DNA of 48,210 nucleotides from CAZCAQ01 sp964540135. Its GTDB lineage: Bacteria; Patescibacteriota; WWE3; UBA101185; UBA10185. The notes beneath the pieces were generated by a model. That model was not told the origin of the DNA and ran no database searches. It was given only the letters and a program-made list of their open reading frames with translations. Each line of letters starts with the position of its first letter. The stretch's first letter is position 1. The stretch is taken from contig CAZILK010000008.1 of assembly GCA_964540135.1 (NCBI GenBank), positions 1 to 48,210 on the forward strand, written 5' to 3'. A program made the translations under genes and the position numbers. This document shows positions 7,488 through 14,456 of this stretch, in pieces.

Positions 7488-8299
7488 GAAATGACCGTTC
7501 CTTTACCGGCTAGCGCACTTGATATTGGAGATTCAATTCTGGAATCACCAAAGTAGACTTTTTCAACACCCATATCAAATGCTTCCTTAACACCAAGCAG
7601 CTTCTTTTTTATTCTTCCTGAAAAAGTAAATATAAGCTCGTCAAGCTCTTCTTTTCTAATATCTCTTATTAGAGATGTTGGATCATCTATATTCTGAAAC
7701 AACCCTTGAGCCTCAAACAAAATAACTACCTCACGAATGTCTAGAGCATTTGCAATCAGAGCTATATTTCTATCATTATCAGAGTTAATTAAATCTCCTT
7801 CTTTACTAATTATTGGTTGCGTTATAAGTGGTACATATCTATTCTCAAGAAGAAGCTTGAGTAAGTTTGCATTAACTTTGGTGGCTTTGCCTGTAAATGT
7901 GTCTTTTATTACTTTAGTTTTATTGTTTTCAACAGAAAGAATACTTTCTTTCCTGATACCTTCAAGAAGTCTGCCATCAGCACCACTAAGCCCTATAGCA
8001 TTCACTCCTTCTTTTTGGAAAGCAGAAACTAGCCTTTTGTTTATGAGTCCTGAGTAAACCATACTCATAGCATCAATCGCATTCTTATCTGTGTAAACAC
8101 CGGAGTGGCCGGATGGCGAAATAATTGTTTTTGTCGGCATATTAAGCTTGCTAGCTATCTCATCTCTATATTCGCTAGCACCGTGAACAAAGATAAGGCC
8201 TGAAGATTCTGCAATTAGTGCTGCGTCTTTACATAAAGAATTTACATTTACGTTTTTACCACCACCTATTTTTACTAGTAGTCTTTTTGGTAAAGTCAT
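7484..8299 (-). CDS. lysZ: LysW-aminoadipate/glutamate kinase (LysZ/ArgB family)
   Basis: This 271-residue amino-acid kinase phosphorylates the side-chain carboxylate of the LysW-bound substrate. Visible family features are the N-terminal KIGGG loop, FVHGAS, SPSGHSGVYTDK (typical of LysZ rather than of ArgB), NAIGLSGADG, and NSDNDRNIA near the nucleotide site. It follows lysY with one base between stop and start, and its stop TGA overlaps the lysJ start (ATGA). The order kinase after reductase is as in other LysW operons. The substrate (alpha-aminoadipate or glutamate on LysW) is not decided by the sequence. Confidence 0.88.
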   Translation of the reverse strand: MTLPKRLLVKIGGGKNVNVNSLCKDAALIAESSGLIFVHGASEYRDEIASKLNMPTKTIISPSGHSGVYTDKNAIDAMSMVYSGLINKRLVSAFQKEGVNAIGLSGADGRLLEGIRKESILSVENNKTKVIKDTFTGKATKVNANLLKLLLENRYVPLITQPIISKEGDLINSDNDRNIALIANALDIREVVILFEAQGLFQNIDDPTSLIRDIRKEELDELIFTFSGRIKKKLLGVKEAFDMGVEKVYFGDSRIESPISSALAGKGTVIS

Positions 8300-8300
8300 T

Positions 8301-9323
8301 TCAGATTGGATGAAGACCAGTAAATTTAAGTCCTGTTGTTTCAGGCAAAGAGAACATCAAATTCATTGCTTGAACTGCCTGACCAGCAGTTCCTTTAACA
8401 AGATTATCAATTGCTGATATAACAACGAGTCTATTTGAGTCTATACTTTTCTCAAAACCAATATCACAAAAATTAGTGCCCCATAAAAGTTTTGGTTCTG
8501 GGTATCTATAAAGTCCTGAGGGAAATTTAATTATGCGTATAAAAGGTTCACTTCCAAAGTGTTTTCTGTATGCTTTCCAAACAGCTTTTTCATCAATCCC
8601 TGTTTTTAATCTTGTGTGAATTGTTGTAAGAATTCCTCTCACAATGTCTACTGCAGTTGCACTTATTTCAACATCAAGACCAAGTTCTTGTTTAATCTCA
8701 GCCTGATGGCGATGGTGCGTCGGTTGATAAGACCTTACAACACTGCTTCTCTCTGGATGATGGCTTGCGTCATTTCCATGACTACCGCCAGCTGAACTAC
8801 CTATCTTAATATCTGCGATCACAGTATTCTCAATAAGATTCTCTTGAACTAATGGAAAAAGTGCTAAGTTTATTGCAGTAGCCTCGCACCCTCCGCAAGC
8901 AATATAAGAGGCATTTTTTATCTCGTCTCTATGAAGTTCTGAAAGTCCGTAGATAAACTTATTCAACAACTCAGGCTTTGTATGAGGTGTATACCATTCA
9001 TTATATGTTTTAATATCTTTAAGTCTAAAATCAGCACCTAAATCAATTATTTTAGGAGCAAGTTTTATAAAGCTTTCCATATACTCCATAGACTTTCCGT
9101 TTGGTAAAGAGACGAACAAAACATCGCATTCTTTTAAATTTGAGGTGCTTTCAAATACTAAGTCGGTACTTCCTCTCAGATTTGGGTGAACAGTAGTTAC
9201 TGGTTTACCGGAGAATCTCTGACTTGTTACCTGAGCCACAGTTACTTCTGGATGAGATAAAAGAATCCTCAGTATCTCTCCTCCTCCATATCCGGAAGCA
9301 CCGACAATACTTGTTCTAATCAT
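8301..9323 (-). CDS. lysY: LysW-aminoadipyl/glutamyl phosphate reductase (LysY/ArgC family)
   Basis: The start is placed at 9323 (MIRTSIVGASGYGGGE), giving 340 residues. An upstream in-frame Met at 9371 would add 16 residues inside lysX and is not family-like. The Rossmann glycine loop is GASGYGG (8-14), the nucleophilic cysteine is C146 in ACGGCEATA, and a conserved KIGSSAGGSHGNDASHH stretch follows. It reduces the acyl phosphate made by LysZ to the semialdehyde with NADPH, while the substrate stays on LysW. Its ATG overlaps the lysX stop by eight bases. The GGC-ATA signature fits LysY as well as ArgC; context sets the name. Confidence 0.88.
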   Translation of the reverse strand: MIRTSIVGASGYGGGEILRILLSHPEVTVAQVTSQRFSGKPVTTVHPNLRGSTDLVFESTSNLKECDVLFVSLPNGKSMEYMESFIKLAPKIIDLGADFRLKDIKTYNEWYTPHTKPELLNKFIYGLSELHRDEIKNASYIACGGCEATAINLALFPLVQENLIENTVIADIKIGSSAGGSHGNDASHHPERSSVVRSYQPTHHRHQAEIKQELGLDVEISATAVDIVRGILTTIHTRLKTGIDEKAVWKAYRKHFGSEPFIRIIKFPSGLYRYPEPKLLWGTNFCDIGFEKSIDSNRLVVISAIDNLVKGTAGQAVQAMNLMFSLPETTGLKFTGLHPI

Positions 9324-10158
9324 TTGCCCTCTTAATACAGTAATCAATGATTGCGCCAGCAACATTAACACCTGTCACACGTTGAACGTTTTTAAACTCT
9401 GTTGTGTGATTAACCTCGTTTACAACATAGCCATTACTAGTCTCAAATATATCAACACCAAGTACTCCGCCACCAACAGCTTTTGAGGCTTGGTTGCATA
9501 TTTTTTCAAGTTCGTTATCAACTTTACAGGTTTCTGCCTGAGCCCCTCTTGCAGTATTTGATATCCAGTGAGATGTACTTCTATAAATTGCACAAACAAC
9601 TTCATCTCCAACTACAGTAACCCGAATATCACGGTCTGGTTTTGGAATAAATTGCTGAATATAAAAAGCTTTATGAGATGGAGACCCAAGTACCATCTTT
9701 TGTTCAAGAACAGCTTCAAGGCTATCCTGATCATTAATTTTTGCAAGTAATCTTCCCCAAGAACCACTAGATGGCTTGATAACAACAGGGTACCCGCCAA
9801 GTTCTTCAACAGCACGGATAGTTTCATCCTCAGTAAAGGTTAATGCAAAAGGAACTGTTGGAACGTTATTTTTTTGAAGGATTAGTGATGTCGTGAATTT
9901 ATCGATACATATATTTGCAACTTCAATACTATTAACTGTAGTAACTCCAAGAGACGAGAAAAAAGTTAAGGCATGCATACCAATTGTAGTTGAAATACAT
10001 CTCTCAAGAACAACATCAAAGGTATTTTTGAATGTTGCTGGATTCAGAAGTGCGCTTCTCATATCAACAACTTCAAAGTCAATTCCACTAGAACGCGTAT
10101 ACTCTAATAAGAGCTTCTCATCTCCTCTAATAGTTGTATGGAGTAAACCAAGCCTCAC
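9316..10158 (-). CDS. lysX: LysW ligase, ATP-grasp (LysX/ArgX family)
   Basis: The 280-residue ATP-grasp ligase joins the alpha-amino group of its amino-acid substrate to the gamma-carboxyl of the C-terminal glutamate of LysW. Nucleotide-binding K128 lies in VVIKPSSGSWGRL, and metal ligands include D236 (GVDIFE) and the E248/N250 of NEVNHTTEFKN, a hallmark of LysX/RimK-like enzymes. The start is GTG; its first G is the last G of the lysW stop TAG. The purine-rich codons for the LysW tail (TGGGGGGAG) sit just ahead and can act as its ribosome binding site. LysX (aminoadipate) and ArgX (glutamate) are hard to tell apart by eye, and I leave that open. Confidence 0.9.
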   Translation of the reverse strand: MRLGLLHTTIRGDEKLLLEYTRSSGIDFEVVDMRSALLNPATFKNTFDVVLERCISTTIGMHALTFFSSLGVTTVNSIEVANICIDKFTTSLILQKNNVPTVPFALTFTEDETIRAVEELGGYPVVIKPSSGSWGRLLAKINDQDSLEAVLEQKMVLGSPSHKAFYIQQFIPKPDRDIRVTVVGDEVVCAIYRSTSHWISNTARGAQAETCKVDNELEKICNQASKAVGGGVLGVDIFETSNGYVVNEVNHTTEFKNVQRVTGVNVAGAIIDYCIKRAND

Positions 10159-10340
10159 TACTCCCCCCAGTCTTCTTCTATAGCTGGTGCAGCAGCTAAG
10201 ACTACTTCGGTACCATTAATGCTCTCAACAACAAGTGACGTTGCACACTCCGGACAATTAACTAACTCTGTTACTTCTGTGCCTTCGGTAATTGAAACCT
10301 GGGCATCACAAACTGGACAAATTGCAGTTAAATTAGACAT
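10158..10340 (-). CDS. lysW: Amino-group carrier protein LysW
   Basis: The 60-residue protein matches LysW. Four zinc-binding cysteines lie in CPVC (8-11) and CPEC (29-32), the middle is acidic, and the protein ends in EEDWGE, whose final Glu is the attachment point for the substrate. LysW protects the alpha-amino group during chain extension and reduction and presents the substrate to LysX, LysZ, LysY and LysJ by charge. It is the first gene of the operon. A GGAAA Shine-Dalgarno lies about three bases before the ATG, unlike many genes here that seem leaderless. The intergenic region upstream carries phased repeats shared with the divergent ACT-domain gene. Confidence 0.95.
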   Translation of the reverse strand: MSNLTAICPVCDAQVSITEGTEVTELVNCPECATSLVVESINGTEVVLAAAPAIEEDWGE

Positions 10341-10375
10341 ACTTTTCCTTTCATAAATTACTGACTGAGTTCCAA

Positions 10376-10452
10376 CTGTAACTGCTATTTACTTATTTGT
10401 TAAATAATTTAGTATCTGTAACAGATATACATATTCTGTAATATATGTTACA
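10376..10452. promoter_or_regulatory. Phased CTGTAA repeats and palindromes between lysW and ACT regulator
   Basis: CTGTAA occurs at 10376, 10416 and 10436, so copies are 40 and 20 bases apart, on one face of the helix. The second lies in the perfect palindrome TATCTGT-A-ACAGATA (10413-10427). The third forms TGTAA-N6-TTACA (10437-10452), which overlaps the likely -10 of the ACT gene. The arrangement suggests operators serving both divergent transcripts. The protein bound is inferred to be the ACT-domain product. Confidence 0.55.
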
Positions 10453-10460
10453 AGATAGCT

Positions 10461-11093
10461 ATGATCAAAGTTAGTGATTGTGTAAAAGAAATTATTGAAT
10501 CTTCCGAAACAGCTCTAAATGCAATAAATCTGGGTATTTTAAACTACTCAGCTTATGCAGAAAAGATACATAAAGAGGTTGAGGCAATGGCTAAAAAGGA
10601 AGTGCAATTTGGGACAATTGTTGTTGCTTTATCAAGGCTAGCTAGTAGCTACAAGAAACAACATACTATCTTACCTAAAATAGTAATTGATAATTTATCA
10701 ATTAAAGCTCCGTTAATAGAATTTACATTAATTAAAAACAAGAGAAATCTCGAACTATTAAGACAACTCTACGATGAGGACTTCTTAACAATTACAAGTG
10801 GTGTTTCTGAAATTACAATAATTGCAAGTGAAGCTCAAAGAGAAACTATCTCAAAAGCTTTTAACAAAAAAGACGTTATAGCAATAATATCAAACCTTGT
10901 GGCTTTAAGTGTTAAATTTAACCAAGCCTACGTATATGAGCCAAATTTAATCTATGCGATTCTTAGAACATTAGCGTTAAAAAGAATTAATATAATTGAG
11001 ATAATCTCAACATACACAGAACTCACCTTCATAGTCGAAGAAAAAGATATGGAAAAAGCATTCGTGAGACTTAATCAGGTGTATCAAAAGTAG
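10461..11093 (+). CDS. ACT-domain regulator of amino acid metabolism (COG2150-like)
   Basis: This 210-residue protein has an N-terminal helical part (about 1-65, with LGILNYSAYAEKI and VALSRLASSYKK) and a C-terminal ACT-like part that ends in the aspartokinase-like pattern IIEIISTYTELTFIVEEKDMEKAF. The layout matches predicted regulators with ACT domains (COG2150), best known from archaea; the LNYSA and ALxRL motifs are shared as I recall them. ACT domains bind amino acids, so it may sense the product of the divergent LysW operon. The helical part could bind DNA or a partner. A weak TACAAG box ends six bases before the ATG, inside an inverted repeat, so self-repression is plausible. Function is inferred from family and position. 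Confidence 0.6.
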   Translation: MIKVSDCVKEIIESSETALNAINLGILNYSAYAEKIHKEVEAMAKKEVQFGTIVVALSRLASSYKKQHTILPKIVIDNLSIKAPLIEFTLIKNKRNLELLRQLYDEDFLTITSGVSEITIIASEAQRETISKAFNKKDVIAIISNLVALSVKFNQAYVYEPNLIYAILRTLALKRINIIEIISTYTELTFIVEEKDMEKAFVRLNQVYQK

Positions 11094-11120
11094 TTTAAGG
11101 TTTAAATTGCTGCTACAAGA

Positions 11121-11498
11121 TTACGAAGAGTTCTTTCTTAAGAACTCAGCGACTTCAGCGATATTAAGAGCTTTTAAAGCAATATTCTTACCCAACTCTA
11201 CTAGTTCCATATCAGCGAGAGTTACTCTAATACCATTAAGTTCGAGGAAAACCAACATCGCGTGAATTCCAGTTCTTTTATTGCCGTCAATAAATGGGTG
11301 GTTTTGAATAATGCCAGACGCTAGAACAGCTGCTTTATCGTAAACAGAAGAGAACATATCAGCTCCTGATAGTGACGTATGAGGCCTCGCCAGGGCAGAT
11401 TCTAAAAGTTTACTATCCCGGATGTTAGAATGGCCACCAAATTTGTCTATTTGAAAGGCATGTAAAACCAGCACCTCTTCAAGTGTTAGATATCTCAT
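11121..11498 (-). CDS. doc: Doc/Fic-family toxin of a toxin-antitoxin pair
   Basis: The start is placed at 11498 (MRYLTLEEVLVLH), one base after the antitoxin stop; the longer reading from 11555 would overlap the antitoxin. The 125-residue protein has the Doc layout with the Fic-type motif HPFIDGNKRTG. In this motif the His is catalytic and the loop binds the phosphates of the nucleotide. Doc proteins phosphorylate EF-Tu and halt translation; other Fic proteins AMPylate. SALARPH and LLESAL in the N-terminal half are also typical. The partner is an AbrB-type antitoxin rather than the classical Phd. Confidence 0.88.
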   Translation of the reverse strand: MRYLTLEEVLVLHAFQIDKFGGHSNIRDSKLLESALARPHTSLSGADMFSSVYDKAAVLASGIIQNHPFIDGNKRTGIHAMLVFLELNGIRVTLADMELVELGKNIALKALNIAEVAEFLRKNSS

Positions 11499-11499
11499 C

Positions 11500-11733
11500 T
11501 TATTTTGCAAGTTCACTGAATGCGGCAGAGTATCTTTTACCAATACTTTCTGCAACTTTTAAGAATTCAGGTGATATGGACGATTGTTCTTGAGTTGTTA
11601 CAACAAACTTATCCTGCACCTGCTCGAGAAATACGTCTTTTCCAATATCTAAACCTAAACTATCCAATAGTTGTTTAGGGATGATCAACCCAACTGAATT
11701 ACCAATTTTTGTTAACTTCTGTTTGTATGTCAT
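11500..11733 (-). CDS. AbrB/MazE-type antitoxin
   Basis: The 77-residue protein starts with a swapped-hairpin DNA-binding domain: KLTKIGNSVGLIIPKQLL and LGLDIGKDVFLEQ are standard for SpoVT/AbrB-like antitoxins. The C-terminal 30 residues are helical and should wrap the Doc toxin. It precedes the toxin gene, as is common, with a one-base gap. Its promoter region carries a palindrome overlapping the -10, consistent with self-repression. Confidence 0.85.
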   Translation of the reverse strand: MTYKQKLTKIGNSVGLIIPKQLLDSLGLDIGKDVFLEQVQDKFVVTTQEQSSISPEFLKVAESIGKRYSAAFSELAK

Positions 11734-11737
11734 GGTA

Positions 11738-11771
11738 ATAACATGTTATAACGTATATTGAGTGCTGTCAA
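11738..11771 (-). promoter_or_regulatory. Promoter and operator of the AbrB-Doc pair
   Basis: On the minus strand TTGACA (11766-11771) is followed after 17 bases by TAACAT (11743-11748), or after 15 by TATAAC. The perfect 12-base palindrome ATAACATGTTAT (11738-11749) and the overlapping GTTATAAC (11745-11752) cover the -10. This is where an AbrB-type antitoxin would bind. Confidence 0.5.
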
Positions 11772-11827
11772 TTTTTTGATCATGTTCTTTCGTTCCATTG
11801 AAGATGGTTAAAGATGTGACTCTTGTG

Positions 11828-11848
11828 AAAAAGTCAGACAAGGTCTGA
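11828..11848 (-). terminator. Rho-independent terminator after Nudix pseudogene
   Basis: On the minus strand a six-base stem TCAGAC/GTCTGA with a three-base loop is followed by C and five T. It lies 25 bases past the Nudix stop codon. Confidence 0.5.
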
Positions 11849-11873
11849 TTATATTCGATGATCAATTATTAAG

Positions 11874-12322
11874 TTACTTTGAAATTTTCTTACTCAAAAT
11901 ACTAATTGCCGCTCTAGTTTCAGACACTAAATCGTAATCAAGTGCTTGCTCCCTATTTAACCAAGCAAACTCCTCGTGCTCTTCTGAAAGCTTAATCGTT
12001 CCACCAAGTAACTTAGCTACACCTACCAACACGATGTATGGAAGTCCTTTATACTTACCTTTGGTTAAGATTTCACTATGCCAATATGCAACTTTATCGA
12101 GAAGCTGTACAATAACTCCTGTTTCCTCAAGTACTTCTCTTTCAAGCGCATTCGAAATATCTTGCCCAGATTCAAGCTTTCCTCCTGGAAGTTCCCACTA
12201 CCTGGCATGAAATCATCGTTGAGTGCTCTTTTTATCAGTAACACTTTACCCTTGCTATCAAGCACAAGAGCTCGATTCACTAATACAACTTGAGGACGAG
12301 ATTTTCTATCAAGGTTGTTCAT
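11874..12322 (-). pseudogene. Frameshifted Nudix hydrolase
   Basis: Reading from ATG 12322 gives a normal Nudix start (VLVNRALVLDSKGKVLLIKRA, DDFMPG), then leaves the frame near 12198-12200. The next frame continues as WELPGGKLESGQDISNALEREVLEETG, an intact Nudix box, and runs to TAA at 11874 through YIVLVGVAKL. One missing base (family proteins usually have Lys before WELPGG) explains it. Either the gene is dead, or the base was lost in sequencing or assembly; there is no obvious slippery heptamer for programmed shifting. The intact product would have about 149 residues. tRNA-Phe lies 15 bases upstream on the same strand. Confidence 0.8.
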
Positions 12323-12337
12323 GCTTTATAGATATAG

Positions 12338-12413
12338 TGGTGGGGAGGGTGGGAATCGAACCCACATAGCCGGTTTTTCAGACCGGTGCATTGACCAACT
12401 TTGCTACCGCCCC
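12338..12413 (-). tRNA. tRNA-Phe (anticodon GAA)
   Basis: Anticodon stem CCGGT/ACCGG encloses CTGAAAA, giving GAA; CCA is encoded at 12338-12340. The acceptor GGGGCGG pairs with CCTCCCC with a C-U mismatch at the fifth pair. A TAGAAT -10 lies at 12431-12436. Confidence 0.93.
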
Positions 12414-12449
12414 ATCTCTTAAACTCTGTCATTCTACCAATACAGGGCT

Positions 12450-12489
12450 AAAAACGCTATATTTTCCAATATACCCTTTGGTGTATTGG
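12450..12489 (-). terminator. Possible terminator after glmS
   Basis: Just past the glmS stop, CCAATA and TATTGG (six pairs) plus an inner ACC/GGT form a hairpin. A run of five T follows only after about 11 bases, so the element is not canonical. Confidence 0.35.
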
Positions 12490-12490
12490 G

Positions 12491-14329
12491 TCATTCGACT
12501 GTAACCGATTTAGCAAGATTTCGAGGCTTATCAATAGATCTTTTAAGGAGTATTGCGGACTCATAAGCAAGGAGTTGCGCGACTATAGTAAAAAGTATAG
12601 GTGTTATCATTTGATTGGAATTTGGAACTGCTAGAACTTTATCTGCTATTTTACTTAATCTATTGTGAAGCGAACTTACCGTAATTACATAAACTGGAAT
12701 GTTTCGCGCTTTAAGTTCTTTAATATTTGAGATACTTTTTTCAACAATCTCATCATTTGATACAAATATGACTGCGGGTCTTTTCTTATCCATAGCAGCT
12801 ATAGAACCGTGTTTTAGGTCACCAGTCTGAAGACCAATAGAGTTTAGATATGCAATTTCCTTTAGTTTTAGTGCTGCTTCAAGAGCTATTGGATAGCAAT
12901 AGCCTCTTCCAAAAAATGAAATCATCTCAGCTTTAATAAGTATTCTTGCAAGCTTCTCTATTTCACTTGTATTCTTTAAGATAAGGGCAACCTTTTTATC
13001 CAATGTTTTTAAATCTCGTAAAACTTCTGCGCATGTATTCCTCATATGTTTAGAAGTTCTTGAATGATTCTGAGCTATATAAATATTTATGAGTAAAAGA
13101 CAAACAAGCTGCGAAGTAAATGCCTTAGTTGATGCAACTGCTACTTCAGGACCGATATGCAGATATACTCCTGCTTCAGCTTTTCTTGCAATAGTGCTCC
13201 CGACACTGTTTACTAAACCAAGCTTTAGCACTTCATCCCTATCTATACTATCCATAGCTTTTAACATGTCCGCTGTCTCACCTGACTGACTTATGAATAA
13301 GCTAGCTGAGTTTGAAACCCAGTTAAGACACTGATAAGCCATCTCAGATGAATTTTCAAAAGTTGAAAGAATAGGTGTAAGATTTTGACAAATCAAAGAG
13401 CCATAGATTGCAGCATAAGATGTCGAACCAGAACCAACAAACCTAAGTAAACCAATATCTCGAATTTTTACATTAACCTCCTCAAGTCCCCCAAGCCTCA
13501 CTTTACCTTTCTTATCTACACGACCTCTTAGTGTTGATCTTATTGCAATAGGTTGCTCAAAAATTTCTTTTAACATAAAGTTTTCAAACTTGCCTTTATC
13601 TAGCTTTTTAACACCCCAGTCCAGTTTTGTGAGACTTGTCGGTAACTCGTTTCTCTCAAAATCATGTACTAAAATCTTACCTGGAGTTAAAACTGCAATT
13701 TCACCGTCTTTTAGATAAGTTACATTCTTTGTAAGGTGCATAAGGGCAGAAGCATCAGATGCAAAATATGTAGCATCGTGAGTTGTTCCAATTACAAGAG
13801 GGCCACCATAACGGACAAGGATTATTTCAACAGGATTAAAAGCATCGATAAAACAAAATGCAAATGCGCCTTTTAGCTCTTTTGCACATTTTGAGGCAAT
13901 AGTTAATAAATTATTTTCTTTACGTGAAAGCTCTTCAAGTAAGTGAGGAATAACTTCTGTATCAGTTTGAGATTTGAAAATATGCCCCTTTGCGCCCAAT
14001 TTCTTTTTCAATAATTCATCATTTTCTATAATCCCGTTATGAATTACACCAAATCTAGAGTTACAATCTAGATGGGGGTGTGCATTTGCTATAGTAACAC
14101 CGCCGTGTGTTGCCCATCTTGTGTGCCCAATGCAGGTTGTAGAATCAGGCAGGGAAACAGAAGCTTGTGAGATCTTGCCTGTTTTTTTGATCACTTTTAA
14201 TTTTGAGGTTGGTGAAATAGAAACGATTCCCCATGAATCATAACCTCTGTACTCAAGTGTTCTTAAACCCTCAAGAGTAATATCAGGATTTAATGGTTTA
14301 TCAGATACATATCCAAAAATACCACACAT
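12491..14329 (-). CDS. glmS: Glutamine-fructose-6-phosphate aminotransferase (isomerizing)
   Basis: GlmS makes glucosamine-6-phosphate for peptidoglycan and other amino sugars. The start at 14329 puts the catalytic cysteine right after Met (MCGIFGYV); the longer reading begins inside tRNA-Gly and is rejected. The 612 residues match the family. The glutaminase domain shows HTRWATHGG, HNGIIEN and TDTE. Two SIS domains follow, with SGSTSYAA, SQSGETAD and EVAVASTKAF, and the C-terminus DKPRNLAKSVTVE is typical. The segment usually reading AGELKHGPLAL is TGDLKHGSIAA here. The upstream tRNA-Gly ends 21 bases before the ATG and probably shares its transcript. No glmS ribozyme or room for one is present. 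Confidence 0.97.
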   Translation of the reverse strand: MCGIFGYVSDKPLNPDITLEGLRTLEYRGYDSWGIVSISPTSKLKVIKKTGKISQASVSLPDSTTCIGHTRWATHGGVTIANAHPHLDCNSRFGVIHNGIIENDELLKKKLGAKGHIFKSQTDTEVIPHLLEELSRKENNLLTIASKCAKELKGAFAFCFIDAFNPVEIILVRYGGPLVIGTTHDATYFASDASALMHLTKNVTYLKDGEIAVLTPGKILVHDFERNELPTSLTKLDWGVKKLDKGKFENFMLKEIFEQPIAIRSTLRGRVDKKGKVRLGGLEEVNVKIRDIGLLRFVGSGSTSYAAIYGSLICQNLTPILSTFENSSEMAYQCLNWVSNSASLFISQSGETADMLKAMDSIDRDEVLKLGLVNSVGSTIARKAEAGVYLHIGPEVAVASTKAFTSQLVCLLLINIYIAQNHSRTSKHMRNTCAEVLRDLKTLDKKVALILKNTSEIEKLARILIKAEMISFFGRGYCYPIALEAALKLKEIAYLNSIGLQTGDLKHGSIAAMDKKRPAVIFVSNDEIVEKSISNIKELKARNIPVYVITVSSLHNRLSKIADKVLAVPNSNQMITPILFTIVAQLLAYESAILLKRSIDKPRNLAKSVTVE

Positions 14330-14350
14330 AGCTTTAAGGCAGCTAGAAAA

Positions 14351-14425
14351 TGGAGCGAGAGACGGGATTCGAACCCGCGACTTCCTCCTTGGCAAGGAGG
14401 CGCTCTACCACTGAGCTACTCTCGC
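14351..14425 (-). tRNA. tRNA-Gly (anticodon GCC)
   Basis: Acceptor GCGAGAG pairs with CTCTCGC, CCA encoded at 14351-14353. Anticodon stem CCTCC/GGAGG encloses TTGCCAA, giving GCC. TATAAT lies at 14446-14451 on the same strand. glmS follows after 21 bases. Confidence 0.96.
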
Positions 14426-14456
14426 GTCAATTCGCAGTACAAGCCATTATACAGTC

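Noticed and set aside
9324..9371. Sixteen extra N-terminal residues on LysY
   Set aside because: They lie inside lysX and precede the Rossmann start MIRTSIVGASGYGG, where the family begins.
6336..10158. Plain arginine genes argC-argB-argD via N-acetyl intermediates
   Set aside because: A lysW gene with the EDWGE tail and a LysX ligase gene head the operon, so the carrier-protein route applies.
11499..11555. Longer Doc N-terminus (MQKVLVKDTL)
   Set aside because: It overlaps the antitoxin gene; MRYLTLEEV is the usual Doc beginning.
14330..14350. glmS ribozyme or other riboswitch upstream of glmS
   Set aside because: Only 21 bases separate glmS from tRNA-Gly, with no room for such an element.
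14330..14395. N-terminal extension of GlmS (MPRRKSRVRIPSLAP)
   Set aside because: It reads through tRNA-Gly; the catalytic Cys must follow the initiator Met, which fixes the start at 14329.
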